Positions 1 through 5,323 of a stretch of 5,323 nt of DNA are shown here, in pieces. This DNA comes from Desulfosporosinus sp. GTDB lineage: Bacteria; Bacillota; Desulfitobacteriia; Desulfitobacteriales; Desulfitobacteriaceae. The notes under the pieces were generated by a model. It was not told the origin of the DNA. It searched no databases and saw only the letters and a list, made by a program, of their open reading frames with translations. Location of the stretch: contig PKWS01000131.1 in assembly GCA_003132105.1 (NCBI GenBank), positions 1 to 5,323 of the forward strand, in the 5' to 3' direction. Every line of letters begins with the position of its first letter. Positions within the stretch are counted from its first letter, which is position 1. The position numbers and the translations under genes are program-made.

Positions 1-554
1 TTCGAATAATCCGTGACATGCACTTTTCCGCCAGTGAGTTTCCAGATTAACCAGGTATCCATCGTTCCAAACAGCAGCTCACCCTTTTCAGCTTTGGCAC
101 GAGCTCCTTCAACATTATCTAAAATCCATTTTACCTTCGTTCCTGAAAAATATGCGTCCACCACGAGACCTGTTTTTTCTCGAACCATATCTTCATAACC
201 CTTAGCCTTTAAATCATCGCAAATGGCCGTTGTCCGTCGACACTGCCACACGATCGCATTGTACACAGGTTTGCCAGTAAACTTATCCCAAACCACTGTA
301 GTCTCACGCTGATTAGTAATCCCTATGGAAGCAATCTCATCAATCTTGATGCCGATTTTTGCGATAAGTTCTGCAATGACTCCATATTGTGTGCTCCAAA
401 TTTCCTCAGCATCATGCTCAACCCAACCTGCCTTAGGGTATATCTGAGCAAACTCCTTTTGAGTCACTCCCACAATCTTACTTTCTTTGTCGAAAAGCAT
501 GGCGCGGCAACTGGTGGTACCTTGATCTAACGCTAATATGTATTTTCCGGACAT
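1..554 (-). CDS. glpK: Glycerol kinase, N-terminal part (cut by window edge)
   Basis: ATP-dependent cytosolic kinase converting glycerol to sn-glycerol-3-phosphate, the substrate of the GlpABC dehydrogenase encoded upstream. Only the first 184 codons are present; the frame is open to the window edge, so the gene continues outside. Visible FGGY-kinase features are the N-terminal phosphate-binding loop ALDQGTTSCRA (residues 8-18), GWVEHD (43-48), ITNQRETTVVWD (79-90) with the glycerol-contacting Arg83/Glu84, AIVWQCRRT (100-108), DAYFSGTK (133-140) with glycerol-contacting Tyr135, and FGTMDTWLIWKLTGG (162-176). The loop has Cys16 where DQGTTSSRA is usual. The start at 554 is chosen because the protein begins at the usual distance from the DQGTT loop, and no alternative in-frame start occurs in the about 30 nt upstream. 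The catalytic Asp and any HPr-phosphorylated His seen in Firmicute GlpK would lie outside the window. The gene follows the PhoU-like gene by 55 nt, probably in the same operon. Confidence 0.97.
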   Translation of the reverse strand, partial: MSGKYILALDQGTTSCRAMLFDKESKIVGVTQKEFAQIYPKAGWVEHDAEEIWSTQYGVIAELIAKIGIKIDEIASIGITNQRETTVVWDKFTGKPVYNAIVWQCRRTTAICDDLKAKGYEDMVREKTGLVVDAYFSGTKVKWILDNVEGARAKAEKGELLFGTMDTWLIWKLTGGKVHVTDYS

Positions 555-565
555 ACTCCATCCAT

Positions 566-574
566 CCTCCCTCC
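566..574 (-). promoter_or_regulatory. Ribosome binding site of glpK
   Basis: The minus strand reads GGAGGGAGG here, 11 nt before the glpK ATG at 554, a slightly long spacing. Two further ATGs lie between this site and the chosen start, but both are out of the GlpK frame. A second weaker GGAG sits directly against the start codon. The strong purine run shows that glpK has its own translation initiation signal and does not depend on coupling to the gene before it. Confidence 0.75.
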
Positions 575-609
575 AACATATTCATTGCTCATAGTTCACA
601 TTGGCCCGC

Positions 610-1107
610 TCATTCTTGAATTGCAGTAATGGATACTTCAGCTAATCGTCGGTTGCCCGTTTGGATATACAAAAGCGTCTCAGCTACATTTACAATATGA
701 TCCCCCATGCGCTCAATCGTTCTAGCAACCACCAGACATAAACCCAATTGACCATCATTAGATTTCGTTTGGCTACCTTTAACCAAGACCGCTTTAAAAC
801 TGGCGTACGCCTGATCTAAAACATCATCCTCATCGGCCAAATCCATAATGATTTCTTTCTCGCCTTTCAATATGCCAACGGTGTAATCTGTCATGTCGGT
901 TAATTGTCTTGTCATTTGCAAGATATCGACTGACCAATTTCCTTCTGGCTTAAGCTCGCTAAGTTCAGCAAGGTCGCAGGCATAGTCTGCGACACGTTCG
1001 AGCTCCTGTGCTATGCGTTGGAATCCTAAAATCCAACGCAAATCTTGGCCGCGAAGTTGCTGTAAGCTCATTATGTCAAAGCAACGCTTTAAAATGCGAT
1101 CCCGCAT
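610..1107 (-). CDS. PhoU-domain protein, apparently N-terminally shortened
   Basis: PhoU-family protein: cytosolic helical-bundle proteins that bind metal clusters and normally modulate Pst phosphate transport and PhoR signalling. From the ATG at 1107 it is 165 residues, against about 215-240 for full-length PhoU. Both family repeats are recognisable: SLQQLRGQDLRW (14-25) then ELERVADYACD (35-45) with the E-x3-D motif Glu37/Asp41, and ARTIERMGDHIVN (128-140) with Glu132/Asp136. The C-terminal bundle looks complete; the first helix and part of the second of the N-terminal bundle are missing. PhoU-like sequence continues upstream of Met1 (WEERDDIIDQ just before it), so this start is probably not the ancestral one, and no Shine-Dalgarno sequence is correctly spaced before it. 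An ATT at 1144-1146, 4 nt after the glpC stop, would add 13 residues. No pst genes are visible; the gene sits between glpC and glpK. The PhoU assignment is firm; the start and function are uncertain. Confidence 0.85.
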   Translation of the reverse strand: MRDRILKRCFDIMSLQQLRGQDLRWILGFQRIAQELERVADYACDLAELSELKPEGNWSVDILQMTRQLTDMTDYTVGILKGEKEIIMDLADEDDVLDQAYASFKAVLVKGSQTKSNDGQLGLCLVVARTIERMGDHIVNVAETLLYIQTGNRRLAEVSITAIQE

Positions 1108-1161
1108 CTGATCGATAATATCATCCCGTTCTTCCCAATCCTGAATCGTCTTACTCTGTTG
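1108..1161 (-). other. In-frame 5' extension of the PhoU-like gene without a standard start codon
   Basis: The PhoU frame stays open for 18 codons upstream of the ATG at 1107, until an in-frame TAA at 1162-1164 that lies inside the end of glpC. None of the 18 codons is ATG, GTG, TTG or CTG; the only candidates are rare ATT/ATC codons, including ATT at 1144-1146. The translated stretch nearest the Met (DWEERDDIIDQ) fits the conserved part of the PhoU helix preceding the C-x(3)-SLQQ-type region, suggesting real former or present coding sequence. The 3' end of glpC overlaps the first 11 nt. Confidence 0.6.
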
Positions 1162-2389
1162 TTATGCCGTAGGCTTGCATGAGTATCCAAACGGGATGCT
1201 CGGTTTTTATCCCTGAACCGTGCTGAATTTGCACTTGGCACCCCCCACATTCGGTTGTCATGGTTTCAAAGTCCCCCTCAGCCACACCACGTTTGACTTG
1301 ACTAAACAATGGATTCCCAATTTGCATGGCTAGATCATACCTTTCCTGTTTAAACCCAAAACTCCCAGACAGACCGCAGCAGCCAGCATCCAAATCATTC
1401 ACACGCACTTCCGGTATCAAACGCAATAAGCGCACAGCGGGCGTCCCAATGCCTTGTGCTTTTAAATGGCAAGGGGCATGGTAACCTAAGGACACGGAAA
1501 CCTCCTGAAACTCTTCCCGAAGCTCACCCCGTTCGTGAAGTCCCCAAAGAAATTCAAACAAGTCATAGACCTGACGGCCAATGCGCTCTGCCCCCAGTGC
1601 CTCCACTTTCGGATATTCTTCCTTTAACGCTAAGCCACAGCTCGTACACGCAGTGATAACGGGCACATTTGCCTGTAAATAGGGATCCATCAGAGCCAGA
1701 TTCTTTCTCGCGTTAGCCCGTTCCTCCCGAAAATGCCCGGTGGCTTGAAGAGGAACTCCGCAGCAATGAAACGAAGGAACGATCACGTCAAAGCCGTTGT
1801 GTTCCAATACTTTCACCACGGCCTTGCCTGTCGATGCATCATTGTAGGTAACGAAACAGCCCGGGAAATAGACTACCTGTTTACGAGCTGTTGCAGGGTT
1901 TCCCGCCCCTAATGCTTTAAACTTTGGCTTATAGGCCGGCAGCGGGGCCTGACGACCTATTCCCAGTGTCCGTTCCATTAAACTTCGCATCAGGGATATT
2001 CCCAGCACTGCATTCGTCATACTGGGCCAAATCGTCCCCAACTTCCCCAAATATTCTGCTCGACCTAAGACGAGATCTCGAAACTGGTGTTGGATCGTTT
2101 CTCCGTCTTTTTGCCCCGTTTGTTGGGCCTTTTCTCGTGCCCGTAAGATCATTTCCGTAATTTTCACACCGGACGGGCAAGTGACTTCACACGTTTTACA
2201 ATTTGAACAATAGTTTAAACATTTGGAGTCCAGCTCTAGGCCCTCAAGCCGAAAACGCTCTGCATCCGGTCCAACACTTTTCGGCCCTGGGAAAAGGGGA
2301 TACACTGCAGCAACTGGGCATTGGGCGGTACACGCACTGCATTTAATACATGCATCTAAATTCTTGACCCTGTCCTGTTCAAAATCCAT
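1151..2389 (-). CDS. glpC: Anaerobic glycerol-3-phosphate dehydrogenase, iron-sulfur subunit C
   Basis: Iron-sulfur subunit that associates the GlpAB dimer with the cytoplasmic membrane and passes electrons to the quinone pool. It has 412 residues, close to the about 400 of E. coli GlpC. Two N-terminal 4Fe-4S motifs are complete: C14-x2-C17-x2-C20-x3-C24-P and C61-x2-C64-x2-C67-x3-C71-P. Two cysteine-rich CCG domains follow: PGC at 178 with CCG at 209-211 and C248/C251, then C307 with CCG at 337-339 and C381/C384. An additional Cys57 precedes the second cluster. There are no obvious transmembrane helices; membrane contact is presumably by amphipathic segments, as in the family. It starts 16 nt after the glpB stop, with AAAGGA right behind that stop. 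Its C-terminus (HPVWILMQAYG, about 398-408) matches the normal family end, so the protein is intact even though the following PhoU-like gene begins abruptly. Confidence 0.96.
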   Translation of the reverse strand: MDFEQDRVKNLDACIKCSACTAQCPVAAVYPLFPGPKSVGPDAERFRLEGLELDSKCLNYCSNCKTCEVTCPSGVKITEMILRAREKAQQTGQKDGETIQHQFRDLVLGRAEYLGKLGTIWPSMTNAVLGISLMRSLMERTLGIGRQAPLPAYKPKFKALGAGNPATARKQVVYFPGCFVTYNDASTGKAVVKVLEHNGFDVIVPSFHCCGVPLQATGHFREERANARKNLALMDPYLQANVPVITACTSCGLALKEEYPKVEALGAERIGRQVYDLFEFLWGLHERGELREEFQEVSVSLGYHAPCHLKAQGIGTPAVRLLRLIPEVRVNDLDAGCCGLSGSFGFKQERYDLAMQIGNPLFSQVKRGVAEGDFETMTTECGGCQVQIQHGSGIKTEHPVWILMQAYGITTE

Positions 2390-2399
2390 CTGACCTGCA

Positions 2400-2405
2400 T
2401 CCTTT
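2400..2405 (-). promoter_or_regulatory. Ribosome binding site of glpC
   Basis: The minus strand reads AAAGGA immediately after the glpB TAG stop, 10 nt before the glpC ATG; a second weak AGG lies closer to the start. This is weaker than the glpA and glpB sites, so translation of glpC is probably helped by ribosomes finishing glpB. Confidence 0.55.
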
Positions 2406-3623
2406 CTATATCTTTTCTCCAGCTAACCATCCAGAAGCGAGCGAAACCCCTCCCCCGCAGTGTTCGAGCCAAGGATCCCAGTGTGCAAGCATCCGTCCGA
2501 CCACCCGCACATTCTCTAAGATTACTTCTTGGCTTCCTGAGGCGATCGGACGAAGATCACGGTCCACTTCAATCCCCATCCGCGCATACGGTTGCTCTCC
2601 CAAAAATTCCGCACGCGTCCACTCTGAGGGTATAAATAAGGGAAGCCCAAACACGGTTTCCCTGCTAGCATCAGGTGTCACTTCAATTCCACCCCCAAAA
2701 ATCCCCCCTGTCGCCAGAACAAAGGAGCGAGCGGAAAACTCTGTATCTCTCCCTTTACTTGGGACAATCACTTTATGGCAAACCTTCCCCTGAAGTTCAA
2801 CTCGCTTGACGCCCGTCCCCACGAGTAACTCTCCGCCTAACACCCGAAATTTCCGCTTTAAAGTCTCGTAAAGGGTCTGCCCACAAGCAGAAGGCGGAAA
2901 AGAGGTCATCTCCACCACAGGAAAGGGAACTTCGGATAAGGCATTCCGTAAGGAAGCCGAAAATCCGGCAACTAATCCTGGAAAAACGACCACTAATTTC
3001 TCACTTCCAGCAATCCTTTGGACGGTGTTTATCTCCTGGGCTAAGCGGTTCAGCAAATCTTTTATGACTGCAATTCCCAAATCAGATCGCCAAAACTTCG
3101 CATAGTCCATTCCCATGACCGGCTTTCCGATGGCATACCAAGGTTCAAACCTCTCGAGGCGAAAAGGATACACCTCCACACTTGCTTGCGGATGGATCTT
3201 CACCAAATTAGCCTTAATCACTTCTGGGAAAAAATCTTTCATTCCTTCAGGAGCCATAAGCACAATCCTCTGGGCATCCCGCAGTGCCTTGGCGTTTAGA
3301 CCTTTGGGCACCATTCCACATCTTCTTGGGGAACCCAGGGGGGTAAGCACTTCTTGATTTCTCCCCCATTCTCCCTCGTAATCTGGGAATAGCACCTGAA
3401 AATAATCCGCACTGGTATGCACGAGCGTTTCTCCGAGTAACGCATAGGGATGTTTTTCCTGTCCCGCTAGCCGTCTGACATCCCCAAAATCCACGACCCC
3501 TGAACTGTAGGTTAAACTCCCCACCCCTTCAGAGATAATCAAAATACGCTTGCCCCTTTCAGAAGCACGAATTCCTGCTAACAGGCCCGCAAGGCCCCCT
3601 CCCACAATAATCCCATCCCACAT
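2406..3623 (-). CDS. glpB: Anaerobic glycerol-3-phosphate dehydrogenase, flavin subunit B
   Basis: Second flavin-binding subunit of the GlpABC complex, which oxidises glycerol-3-phosphate to dihydroxyacetone phosphate; GlpB is thought to take part in electron transfer between GlpA and GlpC. It has 405 residues against about 419 in E. coli. A Rossmann dinucleotide-binding motif IIVGGGLAGLLAG lies at residues 5-17, the family motif LTYSSGVVDFGD at 37-48, a second nucleotide-contact segment VLATGGIFGGGIE at 302-314, and a C-terminal flavin-contact segment HCGGGVSLASGWLAG at 388-402. No signal peptide or membrane segment is apparent. The start at 3623 is supported by a near-ideal Shine-Dalgarno sequence and by the Rossmann motif beginning directly after it. 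It follows glpA by 21 nt and precedes glpC by 16 nt, the conserved A-B-C order. Confidence 0.95.
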   Translation of the reverse strand: MWDGIIVGGGLAGLLAGIRASERGKRILIISEGVGSLTYSSGVVDFGDVRRLAGQEKHPYALLGETLVHTSADYFQVLFPDYEGEWGRNQEVLTPLGSPRRCGMVPKGLNAKALRDAQRIVLMAPEGMKDFFPEVIKANLVKIHPQASVEVYPFRLERFEPWYAIGKPVMGMDYAKFWRSDLGIAVIKDLLNRLAQEINTVQRIAGSEKLVVVFPGLVAGFSASLRNALSEVPFPVVEMTSFPPSACGQTLYETLKRKFRVLGGELLVGTGVKRVELQGKVCHKVIVPSKGRDTEFSARSFVLATGGIFGGGIEVTPDASRETVFGLPLFIPSEWTRAEFLGEQPYARMGIEVDRDLRPIASGSQEVILENVRVVGRMLAHWDPWLEHCGGGVSLASGWLAGEKI

Positions 3624-3630
3624 AGAAACT

Positions 3631-3637
3631 CCTCCTC
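3631..3637 (-). promoter_or_regulatory. Ribosome binding site of glpB
   Basis: The minus strand reads GAGGAGG, 7 nt before the glpB ATG at 3623, within the 21-nt glpA-glpB gap. The strength and spacing fix the glpB start. Confidence 0.85.
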
Positions 3638-3644
3638 ACTTACC

Positions 3645-5255
3645 CTAGCTCTCGTTCAATTCAAGGATATTAGTGTATATGGCACGCGTCAATTCCGTTT
3701 CACGCAACTGTTGCCCCCAAAGTACGGGACGGATCCCCTTCCAACGCTGATTAATGAAGCGCTTTAACTCATCCTGCAGAGAATCATATTTCCCCTTCTC
3801 CTGCCACAACAAAGGCAATGCTCGATACGTGCAAAAAGCCCCCTGGCAAGTCCCCATCCCTAGGCGTGTCCTGCGGCGAATATCTGCCAGATGGTGGGTA
3901 TCTTCATCAGAAGCCAATTTCTCCACCTCAGCGAAACTGACCATTTCACATTCACAGAGCATTTGACCTTTGCGGGGATCACTCTGAATCTCAGCTAAAA
4001 CCTTCGCCGCATCCGTTCCAAGCCGTTCTAGCATTTTCTCAGCTGCCGCACAAGGCAAGAGTCGAAGGGCTTGTTTCCGAATTGATTCTGGGATCTCAGG
4101 TCCTAAATTTTCCTTGGCTGTGAGGCAAGGAACCGTATTGCCCAGCCTTTTAGCGACCCAATCCGCCACTTTCTCAGCCATCAAACGATAGGTGGTAAAT
4201 TTTCCTCCCACAATACTCACAAGTCCTTGAACCCCATCCTGAACTTCATGGTCAATTAAGGCAAACGTTCGACTGACTTCTCGCCCTTCTTCCGCAGCTC
4301 CCGGAACCTCACTGTCCTCCTGATGGAGAGGCCTTACTCCGGCAAAAGCCCTGATCACTCGATGCCCCGTTAGGGTAGGAAGCATCTTCTCGCCCAAAGC
4401 CATCAACGTTCTAATTTCTTCTTTCGTAGGCAAGTTTTCTTGCGGAGAAGCCACGATTTCAGAGGTGGTGCCCAAGATCGTAATCGTTTCGTGTGGGACA
4501 AAAATATCCCCGTCACTGGGTGGATGTAACCGATTAACCACGCGTTGAAAAAGCCGCTGATTAAACGCCAACAGGGTACCCTTATCACAAAGAACCTCTA
4601 AAGAAATCCCAATCGAACTCACAATCTGAGAGGCCCACGCACCGCTAGCATTGACCACCACCTCACAGTGAACCATTAACTCTTCCCCATTTATAAGATT
4701 CTTGGCTGCCACACCCACAATCCGCTTATTTTCTAGAATTAGCTTTTCCACTTGATGATAGGTTTTATAGTCTCCCCCATAACGCTTTGCAGATTTCGCA
4801 TTGGCCCAAACGAGCTTGAATCCATCCACTGTCGCATCAGGCACTTCGAAGACACGCAAAACGTTCTTACTCATTAAAGGTTCTTTTAAAGATGCCTCAG
4901 CAAGGGATATTTCACGTATGGGAATACGTGCATAAGCACATCCCTGAATCCATTGTTCAACATAACCCGGATCATCCTCTGGCGAATGCACAAACCACCC
5001 TCCCGTATCCGAGAGGCAGTGAGAAGCAATCTGTTTAAGAATGACGTTCTCATCAATACATTCCACAGCAGACACGGGGTCTTTGACTGCATAACGCGCC
5101 CCACTGTGTAACAAACCATGAAAACGCGAGCTTGTTCCGTGCGCCAAGTCCCCTTGTTCCAGCAATAACGCCGAGATTCCGCGCATACTTAAATCTCGCA
5201 AAATGCCAACGCCAGTAGCGCCACCCCCGACAATCACAACTTGGTACTCTGTCAT
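3645..5255 (-). CDS. glpA: Anaerobic glycerol-3-phosphate dehydrogenase, catalytic FAD subunit A
   Basis: Catalytic subunit oxidising sn-glycerol-3-phosphate to dihydroxyacetone phosphate with FAD; electrons then pass via GlpB/GlpC to quinone. It has 536 residues, against about 542 in E. coli. The N-terminal FAD motif VVIVGGGATGVGILRD lies at 6-21, followed by SSRFHGLLHSGARYA (42-56), the conserved PDATVDGFKL (139-148), VVVNASGAW (199-207), ILGTTS (260-265), RAFAGVRPL (302-310) and VGGKFTTYRLMAEK (349-362). The C-terminal BFD-like [2Fe-2S] domain keeps its four cysteines: C434-x-C436 and C470-x4-C475 within GMGTCQGAFC. This domain separates GlpA from the aerobic enzyme GlpD, which lacks it. 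The ending NQRWKGIRPVLWG (502-514) also matches GlpA. The start at 5255 has a strong ribosome binding site. The gene leads the visible operon; no promoter can be assigned within the short upstream sequence. Confidence 0.97.
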   Translation of the reverse strand: MTEYQVVIVGGGATGVGILRDLSMRGISALLLEQGDLAHGTSSRFHGLLHSGARYAVKDPVSAVECIDENVILKQIASHCLSDTGGWFVHSPEDDPGYVEQWIQGCAYARIPIREISLAEASLKEPLMSKNVLRVFEVPDATVDGFKLVWANAKSAKRYGGDYKTYHQVEKLILENKRIVGVAAKNLINGEELMVHCEVVVNASGAWASQIVSSIGISLEVLCDKGTLLAFNQRLFQRVVNRLHPPSDGDIFVPHETITILGTTSEIVASPQENLPTKEEIRTLMALGEKMLPTLTGHRVIRAFAGVRPLHQEDSEVPGAAEEGREVSRTFALIDHEVQDGVQGLVSIVGGKFTTYRLMAEKVADWVAKRLGNTVPCLTAKENLGPEIPESIRKQALRLLPCAAAEKMLERLGTDAAKVLAEIQSDPRKGQMLCECEMVSFAEVEKLASDEDTHHLADIRRRTRLGMGTCQGAFCTYRALPLLWQEKGKYDSLQDELKRFINQRWKGIRPVLWGQQLRETELTRAIYTNILELNES

Positions 5256-5262
5256 ATTGGCT

Positions 5263-5269
5263 CCTCCTT
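5263..5269 (-). promoter_or_regulatory. Ribosome binding site of glpA
   Basis: The minus strand reads AAGGAGG, 7 nt before the glpA ATG at 5255. This is a textbook Firmicute-type Shine-Dalgarno sequence and confirms the start. Confidence 0.88.
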
Positions 5270-5273
5270 ACTT

Positions 5274-5323
5274 TTATTCCACCCGAACGTTCACTTTCTG
5301 AATGGCATAAAGAAAACTTGGCT
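5274..5323 (-). CDS. Possible C-terminal tail of an unidentified upstream gene
   Basis: One minus-strand frame is open from the window edge and ends in TAA at 5274-5276, giving the 15-residue tail PSFLYAIQKVNVRVE. The stop lies 18 nt before the glpA start and just ahead of its ribosome binding site, the spacing seen between other genes in this operon. The piece is too short to recognise a family. A second frame is also open across this interval and a third ends in TGA nearby, so the coding call is weak. If it is not coding, this 68-nt stretch upstream of glpA would be leader or promoter sequence, though I see no clear -10/-35 pair in it. Confidence 0.25.
   Translation of the reverse strand, partial: PSFLYAIQKVNVRVE

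Noticed and set aside
555..609. The 55-nt phoU-glpK gap, considered for a terminator or a promoter of glpK.
   Set aside because: No GC-rich hairpin with a T-run on the minus strand and no recognisable -35/-10 pair. Only the ribosome binding site can be supported.
1151..1165. Programmed +1 frameshift at the glpC end producing a GlpC-PhoU fusion.
   Set aside because: The PhoU frame is +1 relative to glpC, but the last codons (ACA ACA GAG TAA) do not form a recognisable slippery site, and GlpC already ends at its normal length. Kept only as a testable alternative.
1929..2180. An 83-codon minus-strand frame, plus several plus-strand frames of 60-80 codons within glpA, glpB and glpC and one of 61 codons within glpK (13-198).
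   Set aside because: All lie inside strongly supported minus-strand genes, encode low-complexity or unrecognisable sequence, and lack convincing ribosome binding sites. They are shadows of the real genes.
4403..4588. A 61-codon minus-strand frame within glpA, considered as evidence of a frameshift in glpA.
   Set aside because: The glpA frame is continuous with GlpA-family sequence across this interval, so there is no disruption to explain.
5285..5292. Perfect 8-bp palindrome GAACGTTC upstream of glpA, considered as a regulator operator.
   Set aside because: It is short, does not extend into a longer inverted repeat, and falls in what may be the coding tail of an upstream gene. An 8-bp palindrome is expected often by chance.

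Overview
The window is one tightly packed run of genes, all on the minus strand. It encodes anaerobic glycerol catabolism in what looks like a Firmicute, most likely an anaerobic, menaquinone-respiring Clostridia/Peptococcaceae-type organism. This placement is inferred from three things: strong AGGAGG-type ribosome binding sites, moderate base composition, and a GlpABC respiratory dehydrogenase linked to glpK. No rRNA or other direct taxonomic marker is present.

In transcription order (high to low coordinates), the first element is a possible 15-codon tail of an unidentified upstream gene (5274-5323, weak). It is followed by glpA (3645-5255), glpB (2406-3623), glpC (1151-2389), a PhoU-domain gene (610-1107, possibly from 1146), and the 5' part of glpK (1-554, running off the window edge). 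Gaps are 21, 16, about 43 (or 4) and 55 nt. I see no terminator and no convincing internal promoter, so a single polycistronic operon is the simplest reading. No stretch longer than 300 bases lacks a gene.

The genes form a pathway. GlpK phosphorylates glycerol to sn-glycerol-3-phosphate (G3P). GlpA/GlpB (flavin subunits) and GlpC (iron-sulfur, membrane-associated subunit) oxidise G3P to dihydroxyacetone phosphate and pass electrons to the quinone pool. The conserved flavin, iron-sulfur and glycerol-binding residues I could check are intact in the parts visible.

The unusual element is the PhoU-like gene between glpC and glpK. PhoU proteins normally accompany phosphate transporters (pst) and PhoR/PhoB signalling. 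This copy keeps both PhoU metal-binding motifs, but its first ordinary start codon lies well inside the family domain. PhoU-like sequence continues upstream of that Met almost to the glpC stop codon, with no ATG, GTG, TTG or CTG available in frame. It is therefore either an N-terminally truncated PhoU or one translated from a rare start codon. Its position suggests a link between phosphate status and glycerol phosphorylation, but that is inference.
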